Assembly (NCBI GenBank): GCA_036500965.1
Contig: DASYBC010000135.1
Location: forward strand, 1-36,415
Direction: 5' to 3'
Length of the DNA: 36,415 nt
Origin: AP-15 sp036500965
Lineage (GTDB): Bacteria; Pseudomonadota; Alphaproteobacteria; ATCC43930; CGMCC-115725
Below, in pieces: positions 24,480 to 33,014 of this stretch (the stretch's first letter is position 1; each line of letters starts with the position of its first letter). The position numbers and the translations under genes were made by a program. Under the pieces are notes generated by a model. The model was not told the origin of the DNA and ran no database searches. It worked only from the letters and a program-made list of their open reading frames with translations.

Positions 24480-24950
24480 CTACGCGTCGAGGATCATCGC
24501 GGCGTAGACGGCCTCGGCCACCAGATTGCCGCCGACCTTGGCCCGGCCCTCGAACTTCCACACATTACCGCGGTTGCGCTGCTTGACGACGTGGACGCAG
24601 AGCGTGTCGCCGGGAAACACCGGGCGGCGGAACCGCGCATTGTCGACGCTCATGAAATAAACGAGCTTGCCCTCCGCGCCCGGGCCGAGGGTGTGAACCA
24701 CTAGGACCGCCGCGGTCTGCGCCATCGCCTCGATGATCAGCACTCCCGGCATCACCGGCCGGGCCGGAAAATGCCCCTGGAAATAATTCTCGTTGATCGA
24801 GACGTTTTTGATCCCGGTGGCCCGCGCGTTGGCGACCACGTCAACGACCTTGTCGATCATCAAAAACGGGTGGCGGTGCGGGATCATCTCCATGATCCGC
24901 TGGATGTCGATCTGGGTGGTTTCGCCCTCGGCGCAGGCCGGATCGATCAT
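24480..24950 (-). CDS. fabZ: 3-hydroxyacyl-[acyl-carrier-protein] dehydratase FabZ
   Basis: 156 residues, a single hot-dog domain. FabZ dehydrates 3-hydroxyacyl-ACP in fatty acid elongation and so competes with LpxA and LpxD for the same kind of substrate. PHRHPFLMIDKV is at 24-35, and the active-site segment QGHFPARPVMPGV has His60, followed by Glu74 in LIIEAMAQ. The ATG at 24950 overlaps the lpxD stop as ATGA, so the longer frame to 25202 is not used. Confidence 0.97.
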   Translation of the reverse strand: MIDPACAEGETTQIDIQRIMEMIPHRHPFLMIDKVVDVVANARATGIKNVSINENYFQGHFPARPVMPGVLIIEAMAQTAAVLVVHTLGPGAEGKLVYFMSVDNARFRRPVFPGDTLCVHVVKQRNRGNVWKFEGRAKVGGNLVAEAVYAAMILDA

Positions 24951-25972
24951 TTTCCGTCCCTTTTTGTCGCCAGCCGCTGCAACGCCACGGTCTGCCGCAT
25001 GAACTCGGCGATCGGCACCGCCGGAATGCCCGATACCGTCGCCCCCGCGGGCACGTCGCGCATCAGCCCGCTCTTGGCGGCGACGCGCGCCCCGCTGCCA
25101 ATATGCAAATGGCCGGCGAGCCCTCCTTGTCCCCCGACCATGACAAAATCGCCGAGCCGCGTGCTGCCCGAAATACCGACCTGGCCAGCAAGAATGCAGC
25201 ACCGGCCGAGCACGACGTTGTGTCCGATCTGCACCAGATTATCAATCATCGAGCCGGAGCCGATCACGGTATCGTGACCCGAGCCGCGGTCGATCGTGCT
25301 GTTGGCGCCGATATCGACATCGTCGCCGATGATCACCCGCCCCAATTGCGGGATCTTGACCGGACCCGCCGGGTCCGGGGCAAAGCCGAACCCGGCCTGG
25401 CCGATGCGCACCCCAGGATGCAGCACCACGCGAGCGCCGATCAGCGCGTGGCTGATCGTGACGCTGGCGGCGATCCGGCAATCCTCGCCGATCTCGACCC
25501 CGGTGCCGATCACGCTGTGAGCGCCGATCCGGCAGCGCCGGCCAAGCCGCACACCGGCCTCGATGATCGTGTAGGGGCCAATCTGGCAATCCTGCGGCAC
25601 CACCGCGGTCGGGTCGATCAGGGCCGAAGGCGCGCGGCCGGGGGCGAGAGCCGGCGCCGGATAAAACGCCTGCGCCGCGCGCGCATAAGCCTTGTAGGGC
25701 TCGGGGCTGACGAGCAGCGCCATGCCCGGCGGCGCCGCCTCGGCCGCGTGCTCGTCGATAAACGCGGCACCGGCGCGCGACTGCCGGAAGGCATCGAGAT
25801 ATTTTCGATTTTCGAGAAAGCTCGCTTCATCCGGGGCAGCGGTTTCGAGCGGCGCCACGTCGCGGACCAGCTTGGCTTGATCTGCCGCCCGCCGCAGTTC
25901 CGCACCGCTCAGCCGGGCCAGCTCGGCCAGCGCAAACGGACCGGCACGGTCGAAAAAGCGTTGGTCCGCCAT
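24947..25972 (-). CDS. lpxD: UDP-3-O-(3-hydroxyacyl)glucosamine N-acyltransferase LpxD
   Basis: 341 residues. LpxD adds the second 3-hydroxyacyl chain, at the amino group of the glucosamine. A short N-terminal uridine-binding domain (about 1-105) precedes the left-handed beta-helix. The catalytic motif VQIGHNVVLG has His251, and GQAGFGFAPD (191-200) and IGANSTIDRG are family landmarks. The ATG at 25972 has GGAGCG upstream and lies 22 nt after the skp stop. Normal length. Confidence 0.97.
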   Translation of the reverse strand: MADQRFFDRAGPFALAELARLSGAELRRAADQAKLVRDVAPLETAAPDEASFLENRKYLDAFRQSRAGAAFIDEHAAEAAPPGMALLVSPEPYKAYARAAQAFYPAPALAPGRAPSALIDPTAVVPQDCQIGPYTIIEAGVRLGRRCRIGAHSVIGTGVEIGEDCRIAASVTISHALIGARVVLHPGVRIGQAGFGFAPDPAGPVKIPQLGRVIIGDDVDIGANSTIDRGSGHDTVIGSGSMIDNLVQIGHNVVLGRCCILAGQVGISGSTRLGDFVMVGGQGGLAGHLHIGSGARVAAKSGLMRDVPAGATVSGIPAVPIAEFMRQTVALQRLATKRDGK

Positions 25973-25994
25973 CGGTCGCTCCAGGGGCGCCCGC

Positions 25995-26708
25995 CTACCG
26001 CCGCTTCGCCTTTACGCTGGCCTTGGCGGTGGGAGCGGCGGCAGCGGCGGCCGCCGGCGGCGAGCCGGCAACGGCCGGCATTGGCGCGACAAAGTTGACG
26101 GTGACCACCGGCAATTCCTCGTCCAGCTTCTGCATGACTTCGTCCGTGACATCGAACGAACGGTCGAACAGCACCAGGTCGGTGCGTTGGAATACCAAAT
26201 TGGCGCGCCGCTGCTTAGCGATATCGGCAATGATCCTGAGCATCGCCTGTTGAATCTTGGAGAGGGCGTCGTTGTTGGATTTTTCGAGGGCCTGGCGCTT
26301 AGCCTGCACGCTGCGGTCGAGATCGTTGACCTTTTGCTGAAACTCCCGCCCTTTTTTGTTCAGGGCTTCCGGCGACAATGTCGCTTCCTGCCGCTGCAAC
26401 GCGTCGCGTTCGCTGCGCAGGACCTCCTCATCACGCGAGATTTCCTTGGTGTACTCGATGCGCTTCTGCTCGATTTGGCCATGCACCATCTTGGCGGCCT
26501 TCGAGTTCTGCAACAGCGATTGCACATCGACCACCAGCACGTTGAGACCGGGCGGCGCCGGCAAGGCTGCCGGCGGCATGGCCGGCGGGGCCGGTGCGGT
26601 TGGGGGCGGGGCCGGAGCCGCCGGCGGCTTTTGTGCGTACGCGCCGACGGCAAAACCGCACAGCAACGGCAGCAGCAGCGTCGCGCTGCGGACAGACGAT
26701 ATCCACAT
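25995..26708 (-). CDS. skp: OmpH/Skp-family periplasmic chaperone with Pro-rich N-terminal linker
   Basis: 237 residues, longer than a typical Skp of 160-190. A signal peptide (about 1-25, ending VGAYA) is followed by a Pro/Ala-rich linker (27-53), then the OmpH core starting VLVVDVQSLL, long helical arms with heptad character (about 70-180), and an Ala-rich basic tail. Skp holds unfolded outer-membrane proteins in the periplasm before BamA inserts them. The ATG at 26708 shares its A with the last base of the bamA TGA stop (TGATG). Longer upstream frame is not needed because it would bury the signal peptide. Confidence 0.92.
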   Translation of the reverse strand: MWISSVRSATLLLPLLCGFAVGAYAQKPPAAPAPPPTAPAPPAMPPAALPAPPGLNVLVVDVQSLLQNSKAAKMVHGQIEQKRIEYTKEISRDEEVLRSERDALQRQEATLSPEALNKKGREFQQKVNDLDRSVQAKRQALEKSNNDALSKIQQAMLRIIADIAKQRRANLVFQRTDLVLFDRSFDVTDEVMQKLDEELPVVTVNFVAPMPAVAGSPPAAAAAAAPTAKASVKAKRR

Positions 26709-29530
26709 CAGAATCTTGTCCCGAAGCTGACTCGGAAGAACTGGGTCTGGTCGAACGATGCTTTTCTGATCGGCACCGCGAGATCGAGCCGGATCGGGCC
26801 GACCGGCGACTTCCACGAGACGCCGACCCCGGCGCTGAGCCGGATCAACGGCGTCTGCTCGACCATCGGCTGGATGCCGCCGGTCGTGGCCAGCTGCGCT
26901 GGCGTCAAATTGAGCTGCGTCGGCTCGAGATGATAGAGCGTGCCGAAATCACTGAACACGCGCCCGCTGAGGCCGAGCTCCTTGGGCAGGCCGAGCGGCA
27001 CCCCGAGGCTCACCGAGCCGACCCAGTATTTTTGACCGCCGAGGGAATCATCGCTGACCGAATCGCGCGGCCCGATGCCGCCATCCTGGAACCCGCGCAA
27101 ATTGTCGCCGCCGACAAAGAAACGGTCCTGCAGCAGCACCTGCTGGCCACCCCAGCCCGAGATGTCGCCGGCCTCCCCGGTAAGACTCAACACCCATTCG
27201 GGCGCGACCGAATAATAATATCCGAAATTGACTTTCGAGCGGAAGTAATCGACGCCAAAGCCGACGCCGGCAAAGTCGTTGCCGAGCGAAACGAAATAGC
27301 CTGACGTCGGATCGAGGCGGTCGTCGCGGCGATCGTAGAGCAGGACCTGTCCGACCGACGAGGTCGTGTGGGTGCCCGCCTGCAGCGCGATAAACAATGA
27401 CGCGTCGCTCTGGATATCCTCGATGGTGTCGGACCGGGCTGTATATTTCAAGGTCTGCCGCAGATTGTCGGTAAGCTGGTAGCCGGCGCGCAATGCCCCG
27501 CCGTAAGAGAATTGCTGGTATGGCGGGATCAGGCCGGTGAAGAAATCGGCGGTCGGGCTCGTCTTGATCTCAAAAAGGTCGAACCCGGCGGCGATATTCT
27601 TGTCGAGAAAATATGGCTCGGTAAAGCTGAGATCGACCTGCTGCGAGCGGAACGACACTACGGTGCCGATGCGGACATCCTGGCCGCGGCCGAGAAAGTT
27701 GCGCTCGCGGATATCGACGTCGGCGAGCGGGCCGTCCGATGACGATACGCCGAGGCCCAGCGACAGCGACCCGGTCGACTGCTCCTCGACTTCGACGGTC
27801 ACCACGGTCTTGTCGGGGGCCGAGCCCGGCGCATGGGTCACCTCAACCTTTTTGAAGAACCCCAGATTCTTGATCCGCTGCTCCGAGCGCTGCATTTTTT
27901 CGGTGTTGAACGCGTCGCCTTCGACCAGCTGGAACTCGCGGCGGATCACCTTGTCGAGGGTGCGCACATTGCCGACGATGTCGATGCGCTCGACATAGAC
28001 CCGGGGGCCTTCCTGCACATTAAACGTGATGTCGATGGTATGGGTCTTGCGGTTGCGGGTGATGTCGGGCTTGACCTCGACAAAGGCATAGCCGCGGTCG
28101 CCGAGGGTGTCGGTCAGCACCGAGATAGACTTTTCGACTTGCTCGGCATTGTACCAGTCGCCGGAATGCACGGTCAGCAGCGGCAGCACCGCAGAGGCCG
28201 GCAAGTCCTTCAGCTTGATGTTGACCGCGATCTTGCCAAAGTGATAGCGCTGGCCCTCGTCGAGGGTGAAGGTGATCACGAAGCCATTGCGCTCGGGGGT
28301 CAGCTCGGCCACCGCCGACAGCACCCGAAAATCGGCATAGCCCTCGGTCAGATAGAATTTGCGCAACAGCTCGCGGTCATAGGTCAGCCGGTCGGGATCA
28401 TAGCTGTCGTTGGTCGACAGGAACCGATACCATCGGCTCTCCTTGGTCGCGATCACGCCGCGCAGCTTGCTGTCGCTGAATTCTTTGTTGCCGACGAAAT
28501 TTACGGCGCGGATGCCGGTGAACTCTCCTTCGTTGATCTCAAAGACGAGATCGACCCGGTTTTCGGAGAGCTGAATGATCTTGGGCTCGACCGTGGCTCC
28601 GAACCTGCCATGCCGGCGATAGAGTTCTAGGATGCGTCTGACGTCATTCTGCACCCGGGTGCGGGTATAGACGACGCGCGGCCGCAGCTCGATCTCGGCG
28701 GAGAGCTCCTTGTCGTCGAGCTTATGGTTCCCCTCAAAGGCGATCCGGTTGATGATCGGGTTTTCCACCACCTTGACGACGAGGCTGTTGCCGACCCGGG
28801 TCATCCTGACATCGGCGAACAGCCCGGTCGCGAACAGCGCCTTGAGCGACGCGTTGACCTTATCGGCGTCCCACGGGTCGCCGGGCTGGATCTGCAGATA
28901 AGAGCGCACCGTCTCCGGCTCGATCCGCTGTGTGCCCTCGATTCGAATATCGCTGACCGTGCCGCTGCCCATGTTTGGAACCGCGGCTCCGGGGATCGGG
29001 GTGCTGACCGGCTGCGCCGCGCTCGGCGGCGGCGCGCCGGCCGGCGCCACCCTGGCCGGGCGCTGCGCGCGGCGGGCCGGCGGTCGCGGCGGCGGCGCGC
29101 CGCCGGTCTCGCTCGCCGGCGGAGCAACGCCCGGAGCCGCCGGCGGTGCGGCGCCGGTCTGGCCGGGCGGCGGCATGCCGCTCTCGAGGCTCGGCGCTGA
29201 GGGTGCTGGCGGCGGTGCTGCCGGCGCCGGTGCGCTGGGCGGCGGGGTCGCCGGCGGTGCGGCGCCGGTCTGGCCGGGCGGCGTCATGCCGCTTTCGAGG
29301 CTCGGCGCCGGCTGTGCGGGAGGCGGTGCTGGCGGCTGTGCCGGCGGCGGCGGCACCGGCACCGCGCCGGACTGGCCGGGCGGCGTCATGCCGCTTTCAA
29401 GATTGGGCGCGGCCGGTTGCGCCGCAGCGCCGGCGTTGCTTTGCGCGTTGCTGATGTTTCCCGGCAACCCGATCGCCGCCACCATCGCGCCGACCGCCGA
29501 CAGAGCGCGAATCCGTCTGCTGAAACGCAA
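26708..29530 (-). CDS. bamA: Outer membrane protein assembly factor BamA with long Pro/Ala-rich N-terminal extension
   Basis: 940 residues, longer than usual. A signal peptide (about 1-29) is followed by a Pro/Ala/Gly-rich segment (about 30-190) that is absent from typical BamA. It holds three copies of a 14-residue motif: NLESGMTPPGQSGA (43-56), SLESGMTPPGQTGA (77-90) and SLESGMPPPGQTGA (114-127). POTRA domains begin near 192 (SDIRIEGTQRI) and number about five. The C-terminal Omp85 beta-barrel follows and ends with Phe (VSFGTRF). The start is a TTG at 29530 behind a G-rich Shine-Dalgarno; the only in-frame ATG nearby would damage the signal peptide. The TTG is in the same frame as the rseP stop, 48 nt downstream. 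Confidence 0.93.
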   Translation of the reverse strand: MRFSRRIRALSAVGAMVAAIGLPGNISNAQSNAGAAAQPAAPNLESGMTPPGQSGAVPVPPPPAQPPAPPPAQPAPSLESGMTPPGQTGAAPPATPPPSAPAPAAPPPAPSAPSLESGMPPPGQTGAAPPAAPGVAPPASETGGAPPPRPPARRAQRPARVAPAGAPPPSAAQPVSTPIPGAAVPNMGSGTVSDIRIEGTQRIEPETVRSYLQIQPGDPWDADKVNASLKALFATGLFADVRMTRVGNSLVVKVVENPIINRIAFEGNHKLDDKELSAEIELRPRVVYTRTRVQNDVRRILELYRRHGRFGATVEPKIIQLSENRVDLVFEINEGEFTGIRAVNFVGNKEFSDSKLRGVIATKESRWYRFLSTNDSYDPDRLTYDRELLRKFYLTEGYADFRVLSAVAELTPERNGFVITFTLDEGQRYHFGKIAVNIKLKDLPASAVLPLLTVHSGDWYNAEQVEKSISVLTDTLGDRGYAFVEVKPDITRNRKTHTIDITFNVQEGPRVYVERIDIVGNVRTLDKVIRREFQLVEGDAFNTEKMQRSEQRIKNLGFFKKVEVTHAPGSAPDKTVVTVEVEEQSTGSLSLGLGVSSSDGPLADVDIRERNFLGRGQDVRIGTVVSFRSQQVDLSFTEPYFLDKNIAAGFDLFEIKTSPTADFFTGLIPPYQQFSYGGALRAGYQLTDNLRQTLKYTARSDTIEDIQSDASLFIALQAGTHTTSSVGQVLLYDRRDDRLDPTSGYFVSLGNDFAGVGFGVDYFRSKVNFGYYYSVAPEWVLSLTGEAGDISGWGGQQVLLQDRFFVGGDNLRGFQDGGIGPRDSVSDDSLGGQKYWVGSVSLGVPLGLPKELGLSGRVFSDFGTLYHLEPTQLNLTPAQLATTGGIQPMVEQTPLIRLSAGVGVSWKSPVGPIRLDLAVPIRKASFDQTQFFRVSFGTRF

Positions 29531-29578
29531 AACCCCCCACCCCCGGCTCGAACCCCATCCCCCGAAACGGCCCTCGCG

Positions 29579-30718
29579 TCAGGTCACCAGGCGCTTTACG
29601 AACTCGACGATCCGAAGATGGACGAGGTCGTTCCAGGTGGCGAAGACCATCAATGTCAGCACCAGCGCGAGGCCGATGCGAAACCCGAATTCCTGAGCGC
29701 GTTGGCCCAGAGGCCGGCCGCGAAGCGCCTCGGCGGCATAAAACAGCAAATGGCCGCCGTCAAGCACCGGGACCGGGAACAGGTTGATCAGGCCGAGATT
29801 GATCGACAGAACCGCCATAAACCAGACGATCGGGACAATCCCGCCCTTGGCCACATCGCCCGACATCTGGGCGATGCGCAGCGGCCCGCCGAGCTCATCG
29901 GTGCCGCGGGTGCCCTTTACGATCTGCCACAACGCCTCCATCGTCGAGGCGGTCAGGTTCCAGGTCTCGGCCCCGGCCTGGTACAGCGCGCTCGCCGGGT
30001 TGCGCCTGACATAATCGACCCCGTTGCGGGAGATGCCCAAAAGCCCGATCTCGTAATGGTTGCCAAAGCGGTCGGTCAGCTCAGTCTTGGCCGGCGTCGC
30101 CCGCAGGCTGAGATCGTGGCCGTCGCGCTTGACGAGGATCGTCATCGGCGAACCCGGGTTGAGCCGCACCTCCTGCTGGACGTCCTCGAAGCTTCCGACC
30201 CGATCCCCGTTGATGCTGACGATCATGTCGCCGGGCTTGATGCCGGCGTGCGCGGCTGCGCTGCCCGGCTGCACCTGCCCGACCCGCGCCGGGGTGAAGG
30301 GTTGGCCGTAGGTCATGAACAGGATCGCCAGGGCGGCGATCGCGAACACAAAATTCGCCGCCGGCCCGGCCGCGACGATCGCCGTCCGCTGGCCGAGCCG
30401 CTTGCCGTGAAACGACACCGCGCGCTCGGCCGCGGTCATCCGCGCGGCTCCGGCCACCGGCAGGCCCGAGGTCGCATCCATGTCGCCAAACATCTTGACG
30501 TAGCCGCCCAGCGGGATCGCGCTGAATTTCCAGCGGGTCCCGGCGCGGTCGTGCCAGCCGAACAGCTCCGGGCCAAAGCCGATCGAGAACACGTCGATCC
30601 GCACCCCATTGCGCCGGGCGACAAAATAATGTCCGAACTCGTGGACAAAGACGAGCACCGTCAAGATGAACAGAAACGGGACGATGTAGCTCAGCCCGTG
30701 GTGCAGCAAGGCGATCAT
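29579..30718 (-). CDS. rseP: RseP-family site-2 intramembrane zinc metalloprotease
   Basis: 379 residues. It cuts transmembrane segments, for example anti-sigma factors, within the inner membrane. The zinc motif HEFGH (His26, Glu27, His30) lies in the first membrane helix; one PDZ domain is seen at about 143-215 (PGSAAAHAGIKPGDMIVSINGD), and the third zinc ligand Asp320 is in NLFPVPVLDGG. The ATG at 30718 overlaps the dxr stop as ATGA. No anti-sigma factor gene is nearby, so the substrate is open. The position between dxr and bamA is conserved. Confidence 0.96.
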   Translation of the reverse strand: MIALLHHGLSYIVPFLFILTVLVFVHEFGHYFVARRNGVRIDVFSIGFGPELFGWHDRAGTRWKFSAIPLGGYVKMFGDMDATSGLPVAGAARMTAAERAVSFHGKRLGQRTAIVAAGPAANFVFAIAALAILFMTYGQPFTPARVGQVQPGSAAAHAGIKPGDMIVSINGDRVGSFEDVQQEVRLNPGSPMTILVKRDGHDLSLRATPAKTELTDRFGNHYEIGLLGISRNGVDYVRRNPASALYQAGAETWNLTASTMEALWQIVKGTRGTDELGGPLRIAQMSGDVAKGGIVPIVWFMAVLSINLGLINLFPVPVLDGGHLLFYAAEALRGRPLGQRAQEFGFRIGLALVLTLMVFATWNDLVHLRIVEFVKRLVT

Positions 30719-31902
30719 CGCGAACCCATCGGTGCGGCGGCGCGCGCCGGGGCATTCCGGCCCGACAGCCGAGCCGCCACCTCTCGCGCTGCCATATCGA
30801 AATTGTACACGTCTTCGAGCGAAACAAGGTTATCGGCCGAAACCGCGGCGAGCGTCGCCTCGACTGTCTCGGCGATCTCCAAAAATCCGATCCTGCCCTC
30901 GAGAAAAGCGTGGACCGCGACCTCGTTGGCGGCGTTCAGCACGGTTGGCGCGCCGCCGCCGCGGGCCAGCGCCTCGCGGGCCAGGCGCAGCGCCGGAAAG
31001 CGCCGCCCGTCTGGCGGCTCGAAGGTCAGCCGCCCGATCGCCGCCAGATCGAGCCGCTTGGTCGGGGTCGCCAGGCGCTCGGGCCAGGCCAGCGCGTAGG
31101 CGATCGGCGTGCGCATGTCGGGCGCGCCCAGATGGGCCAGCACCGAGCCGTCGCGATAGCTGACCATGCTGTGGACGATCGATTGCGGGTGCACGACGAT
31201 GTCGATGCGCTCGGAGGGCATTTGGAACAGATGATGCGCCTCGATCACTTCGAGGCCCTTGTTCATCAAGGTCGCCGAATCGACCGAGATCTTGGCGCCC
31301 ATGCTCCAATTGGGATGAGCGATGGCTTGCTGCGGGGTCGCCCGGCGCATCTCCTCGACCCCATGCTCGCGAAACGGGCCGCCGCTGCAGGTCAGGATGA
31401 TGTTTTCGACGCCCTCGACGCGGTCGAAGTCGAAACATTGCCAGATCGCGCTGTGCTCGCTGTCGACCGGCAGCAAGGTGGCCCCCGACCGGGCCACCTC
31501 CTGCATGAACAGCGCGCCGGCGCAGACCAGCACTTCCTTGTTGGCGAGGGCGACGATGCCGCCGCGCCGGATCGCCGCCAGGGTCGGTGCCAGCCCCGCC
31601 GCGCCGACGATCCCAGCCATGACCCATTCCGCCGGCCGCTCGGCCGCCTCGATCAGCGCCTCAGCGCCGCAGGCGGTTTCGATCCCGCTGCCGGCGAGCG
31701 CCGCTTTCAGCGCCGGGTAATGCCCCGGGTCGGCGATCGCGGCGAACTTGGCGCCGAGCGCGCGCGCCTGCTCGGCCAGGCGCACCGGGTTGCGGTTTGC
31801 TGTCAGCGCCTCGACCGCGAACGCGTCGGGGTTGCGCTGCAACAGATCGACCGTGCTTTGCCCAACCGAGCCGGTCGAGCCGAGAATGGTGACGCGTCGC
31901 AT
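30715..31902 (-). CDS. dxr: 1-deoxy-D-xylulose 5-phosphate reductoisomerase
   Basis: 395 residues. Dxr makes 2-C-methyl-D-erythritol 4-phosphate, the committed step of the MEP isoprenoid pathway, using NADPH and a divalent metal. The NADPH motif GSTGSVGQ is at 8-15, NKE at 121-123, the metal-binding DSEH has Asp147 and Glu149, and SVDSATLMNKGLEVIEAHHLF follows. The ATG at 31902 gives the family N-terminus; the open frame upstream into repeat DNA is not real. Its isoprenoid product ultimately feeds UppS, two genes upstream. Confidence 0.97.
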   Translation of the reverse strand: MRRVTILGSTGSVGQSTVDLLQRNPDAFAVEALTANRNPVRLAEQARALGAKFAAIADPGHYPALKAALAGSGIETACGAEALIEAAERPAEWVMAGIVGAAGLAPTLAAIRRGGIVALANKEVLVCAGALFMQEVARSGATLLPVDSEHSAIWQCFDFDRVEGVENIILTCSGGPFREHGVEEMRRATPQQAIAHPNWSMGAKISVDSATLMNKGLEVIEAHHLFQMPSERIDIVVHPQSIVHSMVSYRDGSVLAHLGAPDMRTPIAYALAWPERLATPTKRLDLAAIGRLTFEPPDGRRFPALRLAREALARGGGAPTVLNAANEVAVHAFLEGRIGFLEIAETVEATLAAVSADNLVSLEDVYNFDMAAREVAARLSGRNAPARAAAPMGSR

Positions 31903-31962
31903 CCCGTCACTCCCGCTGGTGGCGCCGGAGGGCCCGGGCGCCGACGGGCCATTCCGCCGAAT

Positions 31963-31996
31963 AGAGATCCCCAAGGGCTAGAGATCCCCAAGGGCG
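31963..31996. repeat. 17-bp direct tandem duplication between cdsA and dxr
   Basis: AGAGATCCCCAAGGGC occurs at 31963-31978 and again at 31980-31995; the units are 17 bp and differ only in the last base. It lies in the 158-bp cdsA-dxr gap, outside any supported gene. Confidence 0.85.
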
Positions 31997-32053
31997 ATAA
32001 TGCCGAGGGCGGCGATGCCAAAGGCGGCGATGCCAGAGGCGTCGATGCCGGCC
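31994..32053. repeat. 15-bp tandem repeat just downstream of cdsA
   Basis: Four imperfect 15-bp units are seen: GCGATAATGCCGAGG, GCGGCGATGCCAAAG, GCGGCGATGCCAGAG and GCGTCGATGCCGGCC. They follow the 17-bp duplication and stop 7 bp short of the cdsA stop codon. Confidence 0.8.
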
Positions 32054-32060
32054 GGTCGAG

Positions 32061-33014
32061 CTAATGCCATGCCAGAACGCCGCGGCCGCCGATCAGGGTC
32101 AGGAGGGCCACCGCCGGGATCACCGCAAGCAGACCGTCGAGCCGATCGAGGAGCCCACCATGCCCGGGAATGAGCCCGCTCGAATCTTTCACGCCAAACC
32201 TGCGCTTCGCCAGCGACTCGGCAAGATCGCCGAACTGCGCGACAATCGCAAGGCCGGCGCTGAGCAGGACCGGCAGAGCCGGAGCGAGGCGCAGGACCAG
32301 CGCGGTCGCCGCACCGGCGAGGGCGGCGCAGGCGATGCCGCCGGCAAACCCCGACCACGTCTTGCGCGGGCTCAACCGCGGCGCCAGGCGCGGGCCGCCA
32401 ACGGCGCGGCCGATCGCATAGGCGCCGGTGTCAGTCGCCCAGACCACCGCCAACAGCCACAGCAGGGTCGCCCGGCCGCCCGCCTCCTGGCGCGCCAGCC
32501 ATAAGAGGCAAACGCAGGGCAGCGACACCCACAACGCCCCCAGCGCGGCCCACCCGGGCGCGCTCCATCCAGGCGCGCTCGATCCGGACGCGCTCGATCC
32601 GGACGCGCTCCCCTGGGGCTCGGGCCGGGCGCCTTGGCGCGCCGCCCAAAAGACAATCGCAGCGCCGGCGCCTGCGGCAAGGACGGCCAGCCCCGCGGCG
32701 CCCAGCGCGGCGATCGCGACTGCCGCCAGAACGACCGCGACGAGCATGGCGTTGACCGGCGCTGCGGGCGCCCCGCCGCCGCGCCTGCCGTGGCACAGCC
32801 GGCCCCATTCCCAGGCCATCACCGCCGCGGCGAGCGCCGTCAGCAGCGCCAGAAACGGCGCCCCGAACCAGATCGCGGCGACCGGCAGCGGCGCCAGGAT
32901 CAGAGCCGACCAGACCCGCAGCCGCAGCCGGCCGCGCTGGGCGTCGGCGAAACCGGGGCCTGCCGGCTGGTCGACAGCATCCGGTCGATCGGCGCGGGCC
33001 GGTTCAGCGGGCAT
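32061..33014 (-). CDS. cdsA: Phosphatidate cytidylyltransferase
   Basis: 317 residues, an integral inner-membrane enzyme making CDP-diacylglycerol from phosphatidic acid and CTP. Hydrophobic helices span most of the protein. The family signature SLAKRRFGVKDSSG (267-280), then HGGLLDRLD (285-293), is intact. A linker at about 132-157 is low-complexity and consists of 5-residue repeats (ASGSS, APGWS) encoded by 15-bp tandem DNA units. I chose the ATG at 33014, overlapping the uppS stop by 11 nt and preceded by a G-rich site; an upstream ATG at 33047 would add 11 residues and is possible. Confidence 0.94.
   Translation of the reverse strand: MPAEPARADRPDAVDQPAGPGFADAQRGRLRLRVWSALILAPLPVAAIWFGAPFLALLTALAAAVMAWEWGRLCHGRRGGGAPAAPVNAMLVAVVLAAVAIAALGAAGLAVLAAGAGAAIVFWAARQGARPEPQGSASGSSASGSSAPGWSAPGWAALGALWVSLPCVCLLWLARQEAGGRATLLWLLAVVWATDTGAYAIGRAVGGPRLAPRLSPRKTWSGFAGGIACAALAGAATALVLRLAPALPVLLSAGLAIVAQFGDLAESLAKRRFGVKDSSGLIPGHGGLLDRLDGLLAVIPAVALLTLIGGRGVLAWH
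32545..32619. repeat. 15-bp tandem repeat inside cdsA (five units)
   Basis: Units: GCGGCCCACCCGGGC, GCGCTCCATCCAGGC, GCGCTCGATCCGGAC (two identical copies, 32575-32604) and GCGCTCCCCTGGGGC. The repeat keeps the reading frame and encodes Ser/Gly/Ala-rich 5-residue units in the CdsA linker. Confidence 0.9.

Noticed and set aside
29530..29581. rseP-bamA readthrough fusion
   Set aside because: The rseP TGA and the bamA TTG are in the same frame, but bamA has its own signal peptide and G-rich ribosome-binding site; nothing indicates stop-codon readthrough.
29417..31099. 560-codon plus-strand frame opposite bamA, rseP and dxr
   Set aside because: Antisense to three well-supported genes; no recognisable domain.
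31963..32053. CRISPR-like array
   Set aside because: Units of 15-17 bp are directly adjacent with no spacers, so this is a simple tandem repeat.
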